64,000 nucleotides of DNA, from contig OZ022340.1 in the NCBI GenBank assembly GCA_963989245.1, positions 45,356,165 to 45,420,164 of the forward strand, in the 5' to 3' direction. The notes below the pieces were generated by a model. That model ran no database searches and had not been told where the DNA came from. It saw nothing but the letters and a program-made list of their open reading frames with translations. Made by a program: the position numbers and the translations under genes. This DNA comes from Nansenia antarctica. Taxonomy: Eukaryota > Chordata > Actinopteri > Argentiniformes > Microstomatidae. Below, piece by piece: positions 52,605 to 63,560 of the stretch (the stretch's first letter is position 1; every line of letters begins with the position of its first letter).

Positions 52605-52719
52605 CTGAAACATCATCTATGTCATCACTGCTGGTGATGTCATTGTTGTCAGCTGCTGATACTGCTGCTGCAACAGTTCTTGGCGCTTGTTTTGTTGAAA
52701 AAAACTTTCGGATATCCAT
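52605..52719 (-). other. hAT transposase first exon (ZMYM1-like)
   Basis: On the minus strand the ATG at 52719 opens MDIRKFFSTKQAPRTVAAAV and an Asp/Ser-rich tail, and stops at a donor-like TTTCAG|GTTTGT at 52604. MDIRKFF-type starts followed by acidic low complexity are usual for the first exon of ZMYM1-like hAT transposases. No other exon is found nearby. Confidence 0.5.
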
Positions 52720-53147
52720 CCTTACAATTTTGCAAGTCAGGCACTGATTGAGATCACTTCTTCTTCAGGGCAGGGCAGGCTACGCAGTACGCAGGCTAAT
52801 GTCGCGCAGCTGCTGCCTCTCTGTTGGACTCCGGTACTGCACGTTACTCACGAGTTTTTTTTTTTTTTTCTTCCCCCGAAAGTAAAACATTCGGGGCTTT
52901 TCAGAAAACATCCGGGGCTTGAGCCCAAGTAGCCACCCCCTAGCCCCGCCCCTGATGTCGGTGTCATGAAAGGTAAGAGTTGGTTTTCTTTAACTCAGCT
53001 GATGCATTACCTTGCTGTTGATTGTTTACCGAATGCTTCATCTGACTGTCACATTGTGATTTTACTTGTGTAAACAGTAACGTTAGCCGGTTTTGTGCGT
53101 GTGCTCTCATGTAGGCCTACTTCGTATTGATGAGCTGATGATCTTTC

Positions 53148-53148
<1 letters not shown>

Positions 53149-53232
<84 letters not shown>
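53149..53232 (+). repeat. (TG)n followed by (TATG)n
   Basis: About 70 bp of TG then TATGTATGTATG. A second short TG run is at 53384-53401. Confidence 0.95.
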
Positions 53233-53631
53233 CTATGTGACTGTCAGTCACAAGTTTATATTCTACGGATGTTGTTCAGTGCTGTATGCGCGTTCCCGGT
53301 TCCATGTGTACTCTTGTGTACTTCATATTCGATGAGCTGATTATCTCTTGTGTACTTCATATTCGATGAGCTGATGATCTTTCTGTGTGTGTGTGTGTGT
53401 CATGTGCGTTCCGCATGTTCCGCTGCAGCTGTAGGATATCTTGGTATTTGATCACCTTCTATATAAAATCACCTGCTCGGCTTTAATGACTTAACCGCTA
53501 TTTAAATGTTGCCACCCTCTAGTTTTGGTGAAATCACGTCTTTGTTTTGAGCGCCAGTGCACGTTTTATGCGCGTGCACGCGGAAACTGACCACCCCGCC
53601 ATTAATGTGGAAAATCCTGGCGGAAACACTG

Positions 53632-54295
53632 ATATATGCAGAGCCATACATGTAGATGTAGCGCTATAATATAGCCAGATGTATATGGATGTACAGTATG
53701 ACTCTACCGGTAGGCGATACAATGCAACGTCAGTTTACACCCATTGATAAATAAGGCTATATTGAACCTAGCAACATAAAGGGTTATTAGAGGCCTGTTA
53801 TGTATGTTTCAATGTGAAGAATCAGAAGGTTCTTAGATAAACTTGTTCTGGACCCCTAATTTTTAGAGTACCTTACCTGAACTGCATAGTACACATTTAA
53901 TGGTTGTTCGCCGCTTGTCAGACATTACACTACAGACATCTGTCTATGGCTCTGGAGAGAAACTACACAGATAAGTTAACCAGACGGATAAGATAGCCAG
54001 ACTGTGTTTACCACCTCAAATTAATGAATTTATGCCCAGCCAAATCCATGTTTAGAGGTAGCTAGCTAACATTACATTGATCATACTCGTAAGACTTTTC
54101 ACTTTTCAAAAAATGCCGGTCGAGAGAGGACCTTGGCGTTGCTTGTTCGCCGCTTCTCCGCCCGAAATCTAGATATAATTGCAGTATACAGAGTAGATTG
54201 TCCTACAAAGACTTTTAGATTTAGTAATCAAAAAATGAATTAGACCCCTATACTTTCTATTTTTATTTTTTATTTTACTAAAAGTCTTTTCAGTT
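53632..54295. other. AT-rich non-coding, nothing recognised
   Basis: No open frame or repeat border. TTGTTCGCCGCTT occurs at about 53904 and 54148. Confidence 0.35.
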
Positions 54296-54367
54296 TGTAA
54301 AGCGTCTTTGAGTGTCTAGAAAAGCGCTATATAAGTCTGATGTATTATTATTATTATTATTATTATT
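54296..54367 (+). mobile_element. Short LINE tail with (ATT)n
   Basis: AAAGCGTCTTTGAGTGTCTA, GAAAAGCGCTATATAAG and seven ATT units; the same tail as at 32348-32405. Confidence 0.7.
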
Positions 54368-54373
54368 ACCACT

Positions 54374-54432
54374 CTACTTGGCAACACTTGTTGTGTTACG
54401 GAGATCCATATTCTAGAAGTGTTGCCAAGTAG
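54374..54432. repeat. 16-bp perfect inverted repeat
   Basis: CTACTTGGCAACACTT (54374-54389) and AAGTGTTGCCAAGTAG (54417-54432) are exact reverse complements with a 27-base spacer. TTGCCAAG-type motifs are common at hAT ends, so this may be a collapsed MITE. Confidence 0.8.
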
Positions 54433-54949
54433 ACTGATATTTTATGTTCAAAGCTCATAACAATAGAGTTCCTGAATAAAATGAGTGTGCACTTCTCTAA
54501 TTATTACCAATACAATTTTTTGTATGGACTGTATTTAAAGGGTTCACAAATGAATCTTCTGTGAACAACCACAAGCCTTCACTCTAATGGATAAACCAGT
54601 TATCCTTAACATATCATTAAGTTCTTCATACCAGCTACTTATTGAAGTTCTGCATTGTTCAAAACAATGGAATTGTTAACTGACGATCATTAGTGAAAAC
54701 AGCCTTCCAAGTCAGCCTCCAAACAGATCTGAACTTGCAGGGGGGAGGGCACGGGGCAACTGCCTGGACGCCTGCCTGGACCCCTCCAGATCCCCTAATG
54801 GAGCATTAACAAACACATCAGCAATAGAGGGAGAGGTATATAGAGAGAGAAAGAGATGGAGAGAGAGAGAGAGATGTTTCATGTCACACAATGAAGACAT
54901 AGCCCCCCACTCTCTGCCTGCATCAATGGTGTCACAACTAGGCCTGCGG
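54433..54949. other. Non-coding with a short (GA)n
   Basis: Unique sequence with a degenerate GA run at 54838-54876. No gene is seen. Confidence 0.4.
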
Positions 54950-55000
54950 CAGTGGAGGCTGGTGACTTGAAAAATTCAGGAGGATAGTTGGTTCAGGGTG
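54950..55000 (+). mobile_element. hAT-like terminus
   Basis: CAGTGGAGGCTGGTGACTTG resembles the ends of the inner hAT at 37736-39892 (CAGTGGCGGCT). No partner end or duplication was found, so the extent is unknown. Confidence 0.35.
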
Positions 55001-55169
55001 TAGGGTTAGCACGAGACAGCAGAGCTTGTTTCAAGACCAAAACATTCTGGGGAATGTGATGAGGCCAATTCTTCAGAGGTCAGGGTGCCATGGGTGGGGA
55101 GGTGAGCAGAGGACCAGGGCTCCCTTCAGCTCTTCACAGGGCAGCTGCCAGGCTAATGTTTCATATTAA

Positions 55170-55431
55170 CATTTAATCAGGGGGTCATTTGACATGACAT
55201 TTCATAAAAACATCTTATATCTTTGTTATCTCAATCAAATTTCAGGACCCTCCTTTCACGACTTTTCCTAGATATGTGCATTCTACTACCCAGTATCCAT
55301 ACATTTTCAAAATCACATCAGGACAAGCTAATGTAAAGCTATTTTGATTTTTTTGTGTGTAGGAAGCAGGCTATTTTACCTAAAGAAGAGGCGGCTCTTT
55401 TAGTAGGTAAAAAGGCACGGTTGTTCTAGTG
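55170..55431. mobile_element. piggyBac-type MITE with damaged left end
   Basis: It matches 20282-20596 over most of its length (CAGGACCCTCCTTTCACGAC, ATATGTGCATTCTACTACCC). It ends GGTTGTTCTAGTG before TTAA (55432-55435). A TTAA also stands at 55166-55169, but the CACTAGAAC repeat next to it is lost. Confidence 0.75.
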
Positions 55432-55435
55432 TTAA

Positions 55436-55924
55436 AGTCCTCACAAGGCCAATCTGGGCCTGGTAGTCGTGTAGTGAACTTATTGAACACTTCAAGATGA
55501 TTCTTCTTCTCAAGATTGTTTCTTCTTCTTCAAATAGCCAAATAAGCGTTGTGTTACACATCCGTTTCTTCTATGTTTTATTTTCTGATTAATTCGTTTT
55601 TGGCTTCTCAATAATGTTTGTCTTTAAATCAAAACAAATGAAAAAGAAAAACTCAACTCTTACTTTAAAGAAAAACTCAATGCAACACTGCTCAATGCAA
55701 GACAACAACAACAAATGGTCTTGAAAACGTTCAAATCAATGAACTAATTTAGACTAGAGGCGGCGGCCACTAATCGAATGCTAGTTAATCTGACAAGAAA
55801 ACATACAAGAAACTGTAAGCATAGATCTCGCACAACGCTTAAGTTAGCTATGTGAAAAAAATCCCAATGCTAAATGTTATGGGGATTTTCATCTGAACCG
55901 TCTTTAAAAAATAAATTCAAGGAG
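55436..55924. other. Nothing recognised
   Basis: AT-rich sequence before the L1 5' region. Confidence 0.35.
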
Positions 55925-56082
55925 AAAGTACGTGACGTGAACAAGATGGCGGAGTAGAAGCCTCGCGTCCTCTCTCCCTTTAGTTTGTCTGAGTAAACTT
56001 ATATTTTCATGCTGTGAAATCTGATACTAAACTACATTTGTTACAAGTTGTTAGTTTATTAGCCTGTCTATTACTCTCCACA

Positions 56083-56886
56083 ATGGCTGGCCGAACGCGC
56101 AAAAATAAAGATCCAGCGGACTCACTGATGGACGGCGACATAAACCCAGAGAGCACCCTCACAGTGGCCTCTCTCGAGGCTACACTAAAACGCTATTTCA
56201 ATATAGCGGAGAAGAACTCTAACGATCGATTCGACCGGCTGGAGACCCAGCTGGGAGTCATGGATGCTACCCTGACCAAACACACTAAGGAGATTAATGC
56301 ACAGCGCACCTCCAAGCTACAAGAGCGGGTAAAGAAATCCGAGGTCACTACTTCTCAACACAGCACATCCCTAGTTCAGCTCGAATCCAAACTGGCATCC
56401 TTCGAGGATAGAAACAGAAGGGATAACCTGCGAATGATCTATCTAAAGGAGGGAAAATAATCGGGGAATGCATTATCCTACCTCACGGCCAACTTCCCGA
56501 AATGGTTCCCCTCCCTGGCTGACAAGCCGCTGGAGATCATGCGGGCTCACCGCACTGGGTCTCCTCGAGCTTCTTCATCACCACCCAGGACCATGATCAT
56601 CAAATCCCTTCGCTTCACAGACAGAGACCGTATCCTCCAAGAATCAAGAAAAACTCCCGTGGAGATTGCCGGGCGCACCATCCGTTTTACAGCGGACTAC
56701 AGCGAGTACACCTCGAAACTCAGACGCCCCTGCTATCCAGTCATGCACCGGGCTCGGGGACTACACTGTGAGGCATTCTTGCTGTACCCTGCGGTCATCA
56801 AGCTCATCCACAACTCTGAACACCATTTATTCCACGAACTGTCAGAGGCAGAGAAGTTCCTCTCTTCACTTGAGGACAATTCCTGA
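56083..56886 (+). pseudogene. L1-type ORF1 protein, premature stop
   Basis: The ATG at 56083 opens MAGRTRKNKDPADSL. A heptad-rich coiled coil (about residues 40-110) leads into the RRM-like domain (SFEDRNRRDNLRMI), where a TAA at 56458 interrupts the same frame. The reading goes on without frameshift: FPKWFPSLADKPLEIMRAHR, TMIIKSLRFTDRDRIL, and a C-terminal domain with YPVMHRARG and AFLLYPAVIKL to 56886. The order coiled coil, RRM and C-terminal domain is that of L1 ORF1p (Transposase_22), a trimeric RNA-binding protein. Confidence 0.85.
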
Positions 56887-56952
56887 TCGGGGTAAGGCTC
56901 TTAACAAGAGCACGCTGTAGACTTTGTTTACAATCTATAGTATAACTGTAGG

Positions 56953-58303
56953 CAGGGCCGCTTTAAGGGGGGGCTAGCTGGGGCGGTGGCACAGGGCCTC
57001 GCGCTTTGGAGGGCCTCGCGTGAGGCAGGGTAAAAATAAAAAAAATAAAAAATTGTTTTTATTTGTTTTGGTACCCTGGCTGGCGAGGCCCTCCAAAGCG
57101 CCAGGCAAGGGACCATATTATTATTTTTGCCTTTAATACATTTCTAAATGTTCACACATGTGATAATCATAGTCAATCATATAGGCTATCTAAAATCTAG
57201 CATACCTGTAGGACAGGGAGATTCTTAGCAACAGAAAAAAGTAATTTCCCCCTATGACACCTTACGTCAAACGTGAATTTTGGGCGCGCGTTGACACTTG
57301 TTGTGCATAGTGACTGCTACAGACAAAATGCAGAGGGAACGAGACTGAGGAAGAAAATGTTAATCGGGTGCTGAAAAAATAAATAAAAATAAAAGGCTTC
57401 AGGGCCTCGCTTAGAGGCCTCGCTTAGAGGTTCGTTCGAAACATTTCTAAAAACAAGTGAGGCTCCCGTTAGCACCGAAGAAGCTAACGTTACTGCTAGC
57501 ACTAGCAATGCTAGTAGTAGCACGGCACAGCCCCCCCTGAGAGGCAAAGATGATGTCTCGGAGGTGGAGGAGGACAACAGCTACACCGGCAGCAGTGGGG
57601 CTGCCCAGCCCCAGGTGATGATGGTCAGGAGTGGCGAAGTAGAGGATACGGAGGCGGAAGATGGAGCTACTCAGAGCAGCAGCAGCAGGGCTGAGAGTGA
57701 TGGAACGCAAGACGAGCCTACGGTGTCAGATATGTCATGTATGATGATCCTGGTAAATTGGCCGGTACATATGGACTCTACAGTTACAGAAGTGATCATT
57801 AGAAGAGGTCCCCCAAAGATGAAACCTGGATTTAGTTATCCTAAAAATAATGAGAACAGAAACTTTAGTGAAACTTTATTTCTCCGAAAACTACCAAATG
57901 GGGAAAAAATAGAAAGAAAGTGGCTTGTGTACTCTCAAAAACGGGACATGTCTTTTTGCTTTTGCTGTAAGCTTTTCAACATAAAGGATAGGCCTACATG
58001 GTGGTGAGTAACATCTCTATTCATGTCAATAATGGCTTGTGCGTATTTAATGTTGGGTATGATGACTGCTTTATCCTAAATCCTAATCCTTTACGAGTAT
58101 AAAATGTTTGAAATGAAACAAACATGGTTGTAAACTATCTAAATAAGTAGATATTCTATTGTCTATCAGCACAGCATGTGAGCGCATTTCTTGCAATATC
58201 GGTGCATGCATGTCGCGCGGTTATAATAGTTGCCTACATCATTATAAAAGGCCTCGCAAATCTGACTTTGCACAGGGCCTCGCATATCTCCCAAACGGCC
58301 CTG
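56953..58303 (+). mobile_element. Non-autonomous hAT element, copy B (1351 bp)
   Basis: Same family as 13653-14992, with the same ends CAGGGCCGCTTTAAG and CAAACGGCCCTG. It is flanked by ACTGTAGG at 56945-56952 and 58304-58311, a perfect 8-bp duplication. It lies in the spacer of the L1-type LINE. Confidence 0.92.
57434..58007 (+). pseudogene. hAT transposase first exon (copy B), open
   Basis: As in copy A, a Ser/Thr/Ala-rich and acidic region precedes the zinc-finger start. Here the frame is intact through IERKWLVYSQKRDMSFCFCC and KLFNIKDRPTW, the TTF-type Cys motif of ZMYM1-like hAT transposases, and a splice donor (GTG|GTGAGT) follows at about 58002. There is no in-frame ATG at the beginning, so translation may start in an upstream exon that is missing. 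The catalytic exons are absent. Confidence 0.65.
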
Positions 58304-58712
58304 ACTGTAGGTTAAATGCTGGACTTGTTTACTTCCTGGTTGGGAGTTACACACGGAGGACGTCACGGTCACTCCAATGACTCTGTTTGCTTATTTCTAT
58401 CTTTTAGCAACTCAGTGAGTTTAATTCCGGCTGACATCGCTGTAAAACCACTATAGTTTATTTTTTATTTTTTTATTTTGCTTTCTATTTGCTGTATACG
58501 CCGATCCAGCTGTATGGTGGCTGACTGTATGCGACACAGCTCGCTATCTGACAAGAAAAGTTATGATAGGTTGCTGACTAATCAGATTGAATGGCGTTTT
58601 AGCCTAAATGTTTCAGTTTGCCTGTTCCACATAACCTTGCTTGTTTGAGTATTTTGATCATATGGGGTGTCCCAATTTACATATGACGCTATAGGTAGCT
58701 TGAAGACGGTTA

Positions 58713-60276
58713 CCGTATTTTCCGCACTATAAGGCGCACTTAAAAGCCTTTAATTTTCAAAAAAAACGACAGTGCGCCTTATAACCCGGAGCGCCTTATA
58801 TATGGATCAATTTGTTAATTGGTTGATCCATACTGGTTGTACACGGCGCTCAAGGCGCTCTGTCAAAATGTTTCAGTACGACTGGTAAACTACAAAGCCG
58901 CACCGCTTGCAGCATTACGGTAATCAGTAAACACCGGTGTTGTGCCTACTCACAGTCCCACACCACAAGACCCCAAGTAAAGAAGACTAAACAGAGTTTC
59001 CGAGGGAGCAAAGCGAGATGGCCACAGTTAGACACAGTTAGAGGACAAACACAGTTAGAGGACAAACTCGAACAGTGGGTTGTTGAACAGAGAGCCGCAA
59101 GTAGAAGCGTCTCTACAGTCACTATTCGAATGAAGGCAACAGCGCGAGCACGGGACATGAACATCGATGAATTTCGAGGCGGTCGTTCTTGGTGCTTTCA
59201 ACTTGAAGTTTTAAAGTACCCACTCGATATAATAAACAACAGTTTAACGATCACTAAACACTTATAATGTGTGTATTGGATTCATTATTCTCGTTTGCCG
59301 GAGGCTACCGGTAAGGGAGGGTTGATTTGTAAACATACTTTCGTTTTAGCTCGTGTTCAAAAGTAAGAACTGTGTGTTCATCTTGTTATGTGTAGTTATG
59401 TGTTTTTAGTATGTCGATGTTCTCCCAGTATGTTGTCATGTTATTAAAATACAGTTTGGACCTTCGTAGCGATGTGTTTTGTTAGCAGCGTTCGTAGCTG
59501 TGGCTGCGTTCAGATTCAGAGTCACTTTTCTCCCATTCAGTGTTTGAGGTGAACCAACATTCAAATACGCCTGTCGTGTTCAATCTTTCTCTGATTTGAA
59601 TGTATGACACATCATTTGAAAGCTTACAATCTGTAGTTTAAGCATGTGTAAAAACTGAAAAATGACGTTGCACATTTCACCAGGAGCTGTCACATATTGG
59701 TTGTTGGTTATAATTGTATAGCCTATATTGGTTGTTTTCTGGTGTTTTATTGTTTTGCTCTGTTTGTAGTCTACTTGATGAATTTTTATCAGCTGTTGAA
59801 TCACCACAGCGGTTAATCCACTAATAGAGATAATACCAGATTGAAAATGCTTGTAGCTAACTACTCTATAGCTCGTGGTCGCAGCTATTGCGAATTGCTA
59901 TTCACGCGAGTCAGCTGTGAATCACCGCAGGTCCTTGACGCTTGTTGCAAAAATGGATGACGAACGGCTGATACTTGAGGTGGAAAAATATATATATTTT
60001 TGACAGTGGAGCAGGTAGAACATTGACGGTGAGAACGCTCAGGTGGAGCATGGACCACGGGAAGTTGACACAACACCGATGGAGAGGTGACGCAACGCAG
60101 TAGGTGGAGCTTGGGCGTAACGCAACGTTTGACTGCAGTATTTTCTATTCTATGCGCCTTATAATCCGGTGCGCCTTATAATCCGGTGCGCCCTGTATAT
60201 GAAAACAGTTCTAAAATAGGCCATTCATTGAAGGTGCGCCTTATAATCCGGTGCGCCTTATAGTGCGGAAAATACG
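58713..60276 (+). mobile_element. pogo/Tigger-type element (about 1.56 kb)
   Basis: The ends are CCGTATTTTCCGCACTATAA at the left and, in reverse, CGTATTTTCCGCACTATAAG at the right. GCGCCTTATAA(T/C)CCGG motifs recur near both ends (58774-58800 and 60160-60260). TA precedes the left end (58711-58712); the right-hand TA is not clear. The interior holds a CENP-B-like transposase remnant and a fragment shared in opposite orientation with 63835-63930. Confidence 0.75.
58975..59205 (+). pseudogene. CENP-B-type DNA-binding remnant of a pogo transposase
   Basis: The + strand reads KKTKQSFRGSKARWPQL, then LEDKLEQWVVEQRAASRSVS and DMNIDEFRGGRSWCF, the second helix-turn-helix of CENP-B/pogo proteins (HTH_Tnp_Tc5). 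An 18-bp CACAGTTAGAGGACAAAC duplication lies just before. There is no DDE domain. The protein is a short relic. Confidence 0.65.
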
Positions 60277-60485
60277 CTTGTTTTTATTAAAGGACTGAAT
60301 GAATATATAATTTCACTGCTGATGGCTTTGTAACCCCAAATTATATTTGAAAATGTTTTCTTCCTTTCTTTGATTTCTAATTCTGTGTTATTATTATCTT
60401 TAATAATGTATGGTAATTACTCAAACAAGGATCAGCTACAAGGGAGAGGGAGGGGTATCTGACTGATCTTTTCTTCACTGTCACT

Positions 60486-60640
60486 TTTTTGGGGGGAGGT
60501 TGGGTGGGCTCTGGATGGACCTTTTTGTCCATTTATTTTTGGGGGGGGTTGGGGGAGAGGGGGGCCTATTGGGACTGGGGGGCAAGGGGCGGGTGGGCCA
60601 TGATCGTGGGGCTTATGGGGGGATTGGGGGGGAGGGACAG
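60486..60640 (+). repeat. G-rich tract upstream of L1 ORF2
   Basis: At least ten runs of four or more G (GGGGGG, GGGGGGGG and so on) occur within about 150 bp on the + strand. This is enough to form several G-quadruplexes in DNA or in the LINE RNA. Confidence 0.8.
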
Positions 60641-60701
60641 GACCCTATGGTTGGAGCTCTTTGTTTAGTTTGTTTAACTTTTTTCTTTTATCAAGATAGC
60701 C

Positions 60702-63560
60702 ATGACTAGCATTACACTTCTGTCTTGGAATGGGCGGGGCCTAAATATCCCTCATAAACGCACAAGTACCTTAGACTTCCTGCAGAGAAAAAAGATAGAC
60801 GTGGCCTTCTTTCAGGAATCTCACCTATTGGAAAAAGATGTTGGTAGACTACAGAATAAATATTACCATGTAATTGCCTCCTCCTCAAATACCCCAAAAA
60901 ACAGGTGAGTAGTGATCGTTGCCAAGCGTAGCTTTCAGTTTACAGATTTGGGATCTAGGAACGATTCTGAGGGCAGAGTAAGCTATATAAAAATTATAGT
61001 AAATGATAAGAAACTGGCCTTTGTTTCAGTATATGCACCAAACTCCTTTGATAGTGACTTATATGATTACTTAACAAAATTATTGTTTGACCTATCTGAA
61101 TTTGGTTTAATAATAGGAGGTGACTTTAATGCTGTATGGCTACACACAATGGACAGAACGGGGGTTAACGAAGGGAGAGAGCAACACCTGGCGTCCTCTG
61201 CACTAAGGAAATGGGCCAGTGACTGCGCTGTGGTAGATGTCTGGCGTTCTTCCAACCCTTCCTTGAGAGAATTCACTTGTTTCTCATCTCGACACAGGTC
61301 ATTCTCTCGCATAGATTATATTTTTATATCCAAACACCTGTATGATAAGACATCAGATTTTAATTTACTTCCTATGTCTCTCTCCGACCACAGGGCAGTC
61401 TTTGGCAGGGTAGCGATCTCCTTGAAGCCTAAAAGGGCTCCTCGCTGGCGCTTTAACTCCACCCTTTTGCAGAATGAATCATTCCTAAAGGAAATTAAGG
61501 AACAACTAGATGAGTTTATTATAATTTATAAGCCATCTGTGGATGATCCTGGTATTCTCTGGGATGCAGTGAAGGGGTTCATTAGGGATAAAACAATTGG
61601 TTTTGCCTCTAACCTACACAAATCCAGATTAAAACATATTCAAGACTTGGAAAAGAAAATTGCTGAACTGGAGATCACTATGACTCTGCATGTTACCCCT
61701 GAGTTAGTTCTTAAAAGAGAAGTGTTATTTGAAGATCTTAACCATCTTCTCAGACATAGAGCTGACTTCCTCATCCATAGAGCCAGACAAAACCATTACT
61801 TGCACAGTGCACAGCCAAGCCATTTACTAGCCTCAAAACCTAAAACGAACAGCTAGCAAACATCTCTTCAATCAAATCTTCTACAGGGACTTTGTGCACT
61901 GATCCAACAGAGGTTAACAATAACTTCTGGTCATTCTACTCGGCTCTATATACTTCTGAGATAGATTATAATGAGCAAACTGTTAGTTCCTTCTTGAACC
62001 CCTTACAGCTCCCCCAGCTTTCCCAGAATGACTCCCTTTATTTAGACTCTCCTATTACTCTATCTGAACTACACAAAGCTCTTTCATGCATGAATAAAGG
62101 CAAGTCACCAGGGTTAGACGGTTTACCACCTGAATTCTATCTGGCCTTTTGGCCACAAGTTAGCACTCTTCTGTTGGGAATGATTCATTCTGCAATCAAA
62201 AATGGCTCCTTCTCCAAAAACAACAATATAGCTATAATTTCTTTGCTCTTGAAAAAGGGGAAGGACCCTACTAACTGCGGAAGCTATCGCCCATTGTCAA
62301 TTTTAAATACAGATACTAAACTGTATGCCAAAGTTCTAGCCTCACGATTGGAACCACTTATGACTTCCTTAGTACATGAGGACCAAACAGGCTTCATTAA
62401 AAGTCGCCTTGCCTCAGACAATGTTCGCTACCTTCTCCATATTGACACTTTGAATACTACTGACTCATCAAATGCTATTCTCTCACTTGATGCTGAGAAA
62501 GCCTTTGATTGTCTCGAGTGGCAGTTTTTATGGGCGGTGTTACGCTATATGGGCTTTGGAGATCATTTTGTAGCTATGATAAAACTACTATATTCCAACC
62601 CGACAGCAATGGTTCTGACAGGGAACACATGCTCTAAACAATTCTTAGTATCCCGCAGCTCGCGCCAGGGTTGCCCTCTCTCTCCTCTGCTGTTTGCCCT
62701 ATCTCTTGAACCTGTGGCCCAGGCCGTTCGCCAATCAGTCACCCATGATCTTATTACGGTCCACAACACCAAACATCACATATCTGTATGCTGATGATAT
62801 CCTTCTTTTTATTCAGAATATCCCTCAGTCACTTCCCCACCTTCTAAATATCTTTAATAATTGTTGCCGAATTTCGGGTTACTAAATTAACTGGGGGAAA
62901 TCAGCTCTATTGCCACTGAATGCCTCAGCTAGACAGTTAGATATCCCACTAAACATCCCAGTGGTCCAGAATATTAAATATCTAGGTATCTCTATCTACC
63001 CCTCGATTTCTAACACAGTATCAGTTAATTATAAGAATGTGCTGAAGGAGGTAGAATCCGATCTACAAAGGTGGAAAACTTCACCCCTCTCTTTTCATTC
63101 CCGTATCTCAGTTATTAAAATGAATATTCTTCCACAAAAAATTTTTTTTAGTTCCATGCTTTCTCTAGCCACACCAAGTGGTTATTGGAAGAAACTACAC
63201 TCTATCTCTTCCAAATTTATATGGGGGGGGGAAGAAGCCCAGACTCAATTTCTCAACCCTCCAGAGGCAAAAAAGTGAAGGGGGATTGGGGCTACCAAAC
63301 TTCGAATGGTATTCCAGTTGGGAGGGCGTCCAACCTCATTTCCCCAATGGAGTAACAATGGAGTTCATACATTCTCTGATTTGTATTTGTCTACCGGGTA
63401 CCTCCTTTTTTTTTCTACCTTCAGTTACGTACAGCAATGCGCACATATGGGGTACCCTGGAATAGCTCACTAGGATTACACCCATTTCACATAGCACTCA
63501 CCAGACCCAGGGGTCAGGTCTCAGGTCTTTACTCTATCCTGGTTAAGTCTTCATTAAAAC
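60702..63560 (+). pseudogene. L1-type ORF2: endonuclease and reverse transcriptase, multiply broken
   Basis: The ATG at 60702 opens MTSITLLSWNGRGLNIPHKR. The endonuclease shows FFQESHL, VSVYAPN, GGDFNAVW and SLSDHRAVFG. An in-frame TGA at 60906, a frameshift near 61855, one near 62780 and a stop at 62883 interrupt it. The reverse transcriptase has LSCMNKGKSPGLDGLPPEFY, GSYRPLSILNTDTKLYAKVL, LSLDAEKAFD, SRQGCPLSPLLF and the YADD box (about 62790, in the third frame). The C-terminal part (KYLGISIYPSIS, FIWGGEEA) decays after 63278. It ends at the hAT terminus. Confidence 0.85.

Larger units (their letters stand above)
51955..53631. mobile_element. hAT-like element with long (about 200 bp) inverted ends
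   Basis: The left end CAGTGTTTAGGATTTTTCAC and the right end (reverse CAGTGTTTCCGCCAGGATTT) start inverted arms that remain alignable for roughly 200 bp with gaps. They share TTGCCACCCTCTAG, AACCGCTATTT and CACCTGCTCGGCTTTAATG; arms are about 51955-52160 and 53328-53631. No 8-bp duplication is visible. The interior contains a transposase first exon (52605-52719), another hAT-like terminus (CAGGGGCGGGGC on the minus strand, ending at 52953) and a TG microsatellite. Confidence 0.6.
55925..63560 (+). mobile_element. L1-type LINE, decayed, with hAT and pogo insertions
   Basis: The 5' region starts near ACAAGATGGCGGAGTAGAAG. ORF1, a long spacer swollen by two DNA transposons, and ORF2 follow. A hAT-like terminus at 63561 cuts off the 3' end. 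Internal stops and frameshifts show that it is old relative to the LINE at 41552-51290. Confidence 0.8.
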
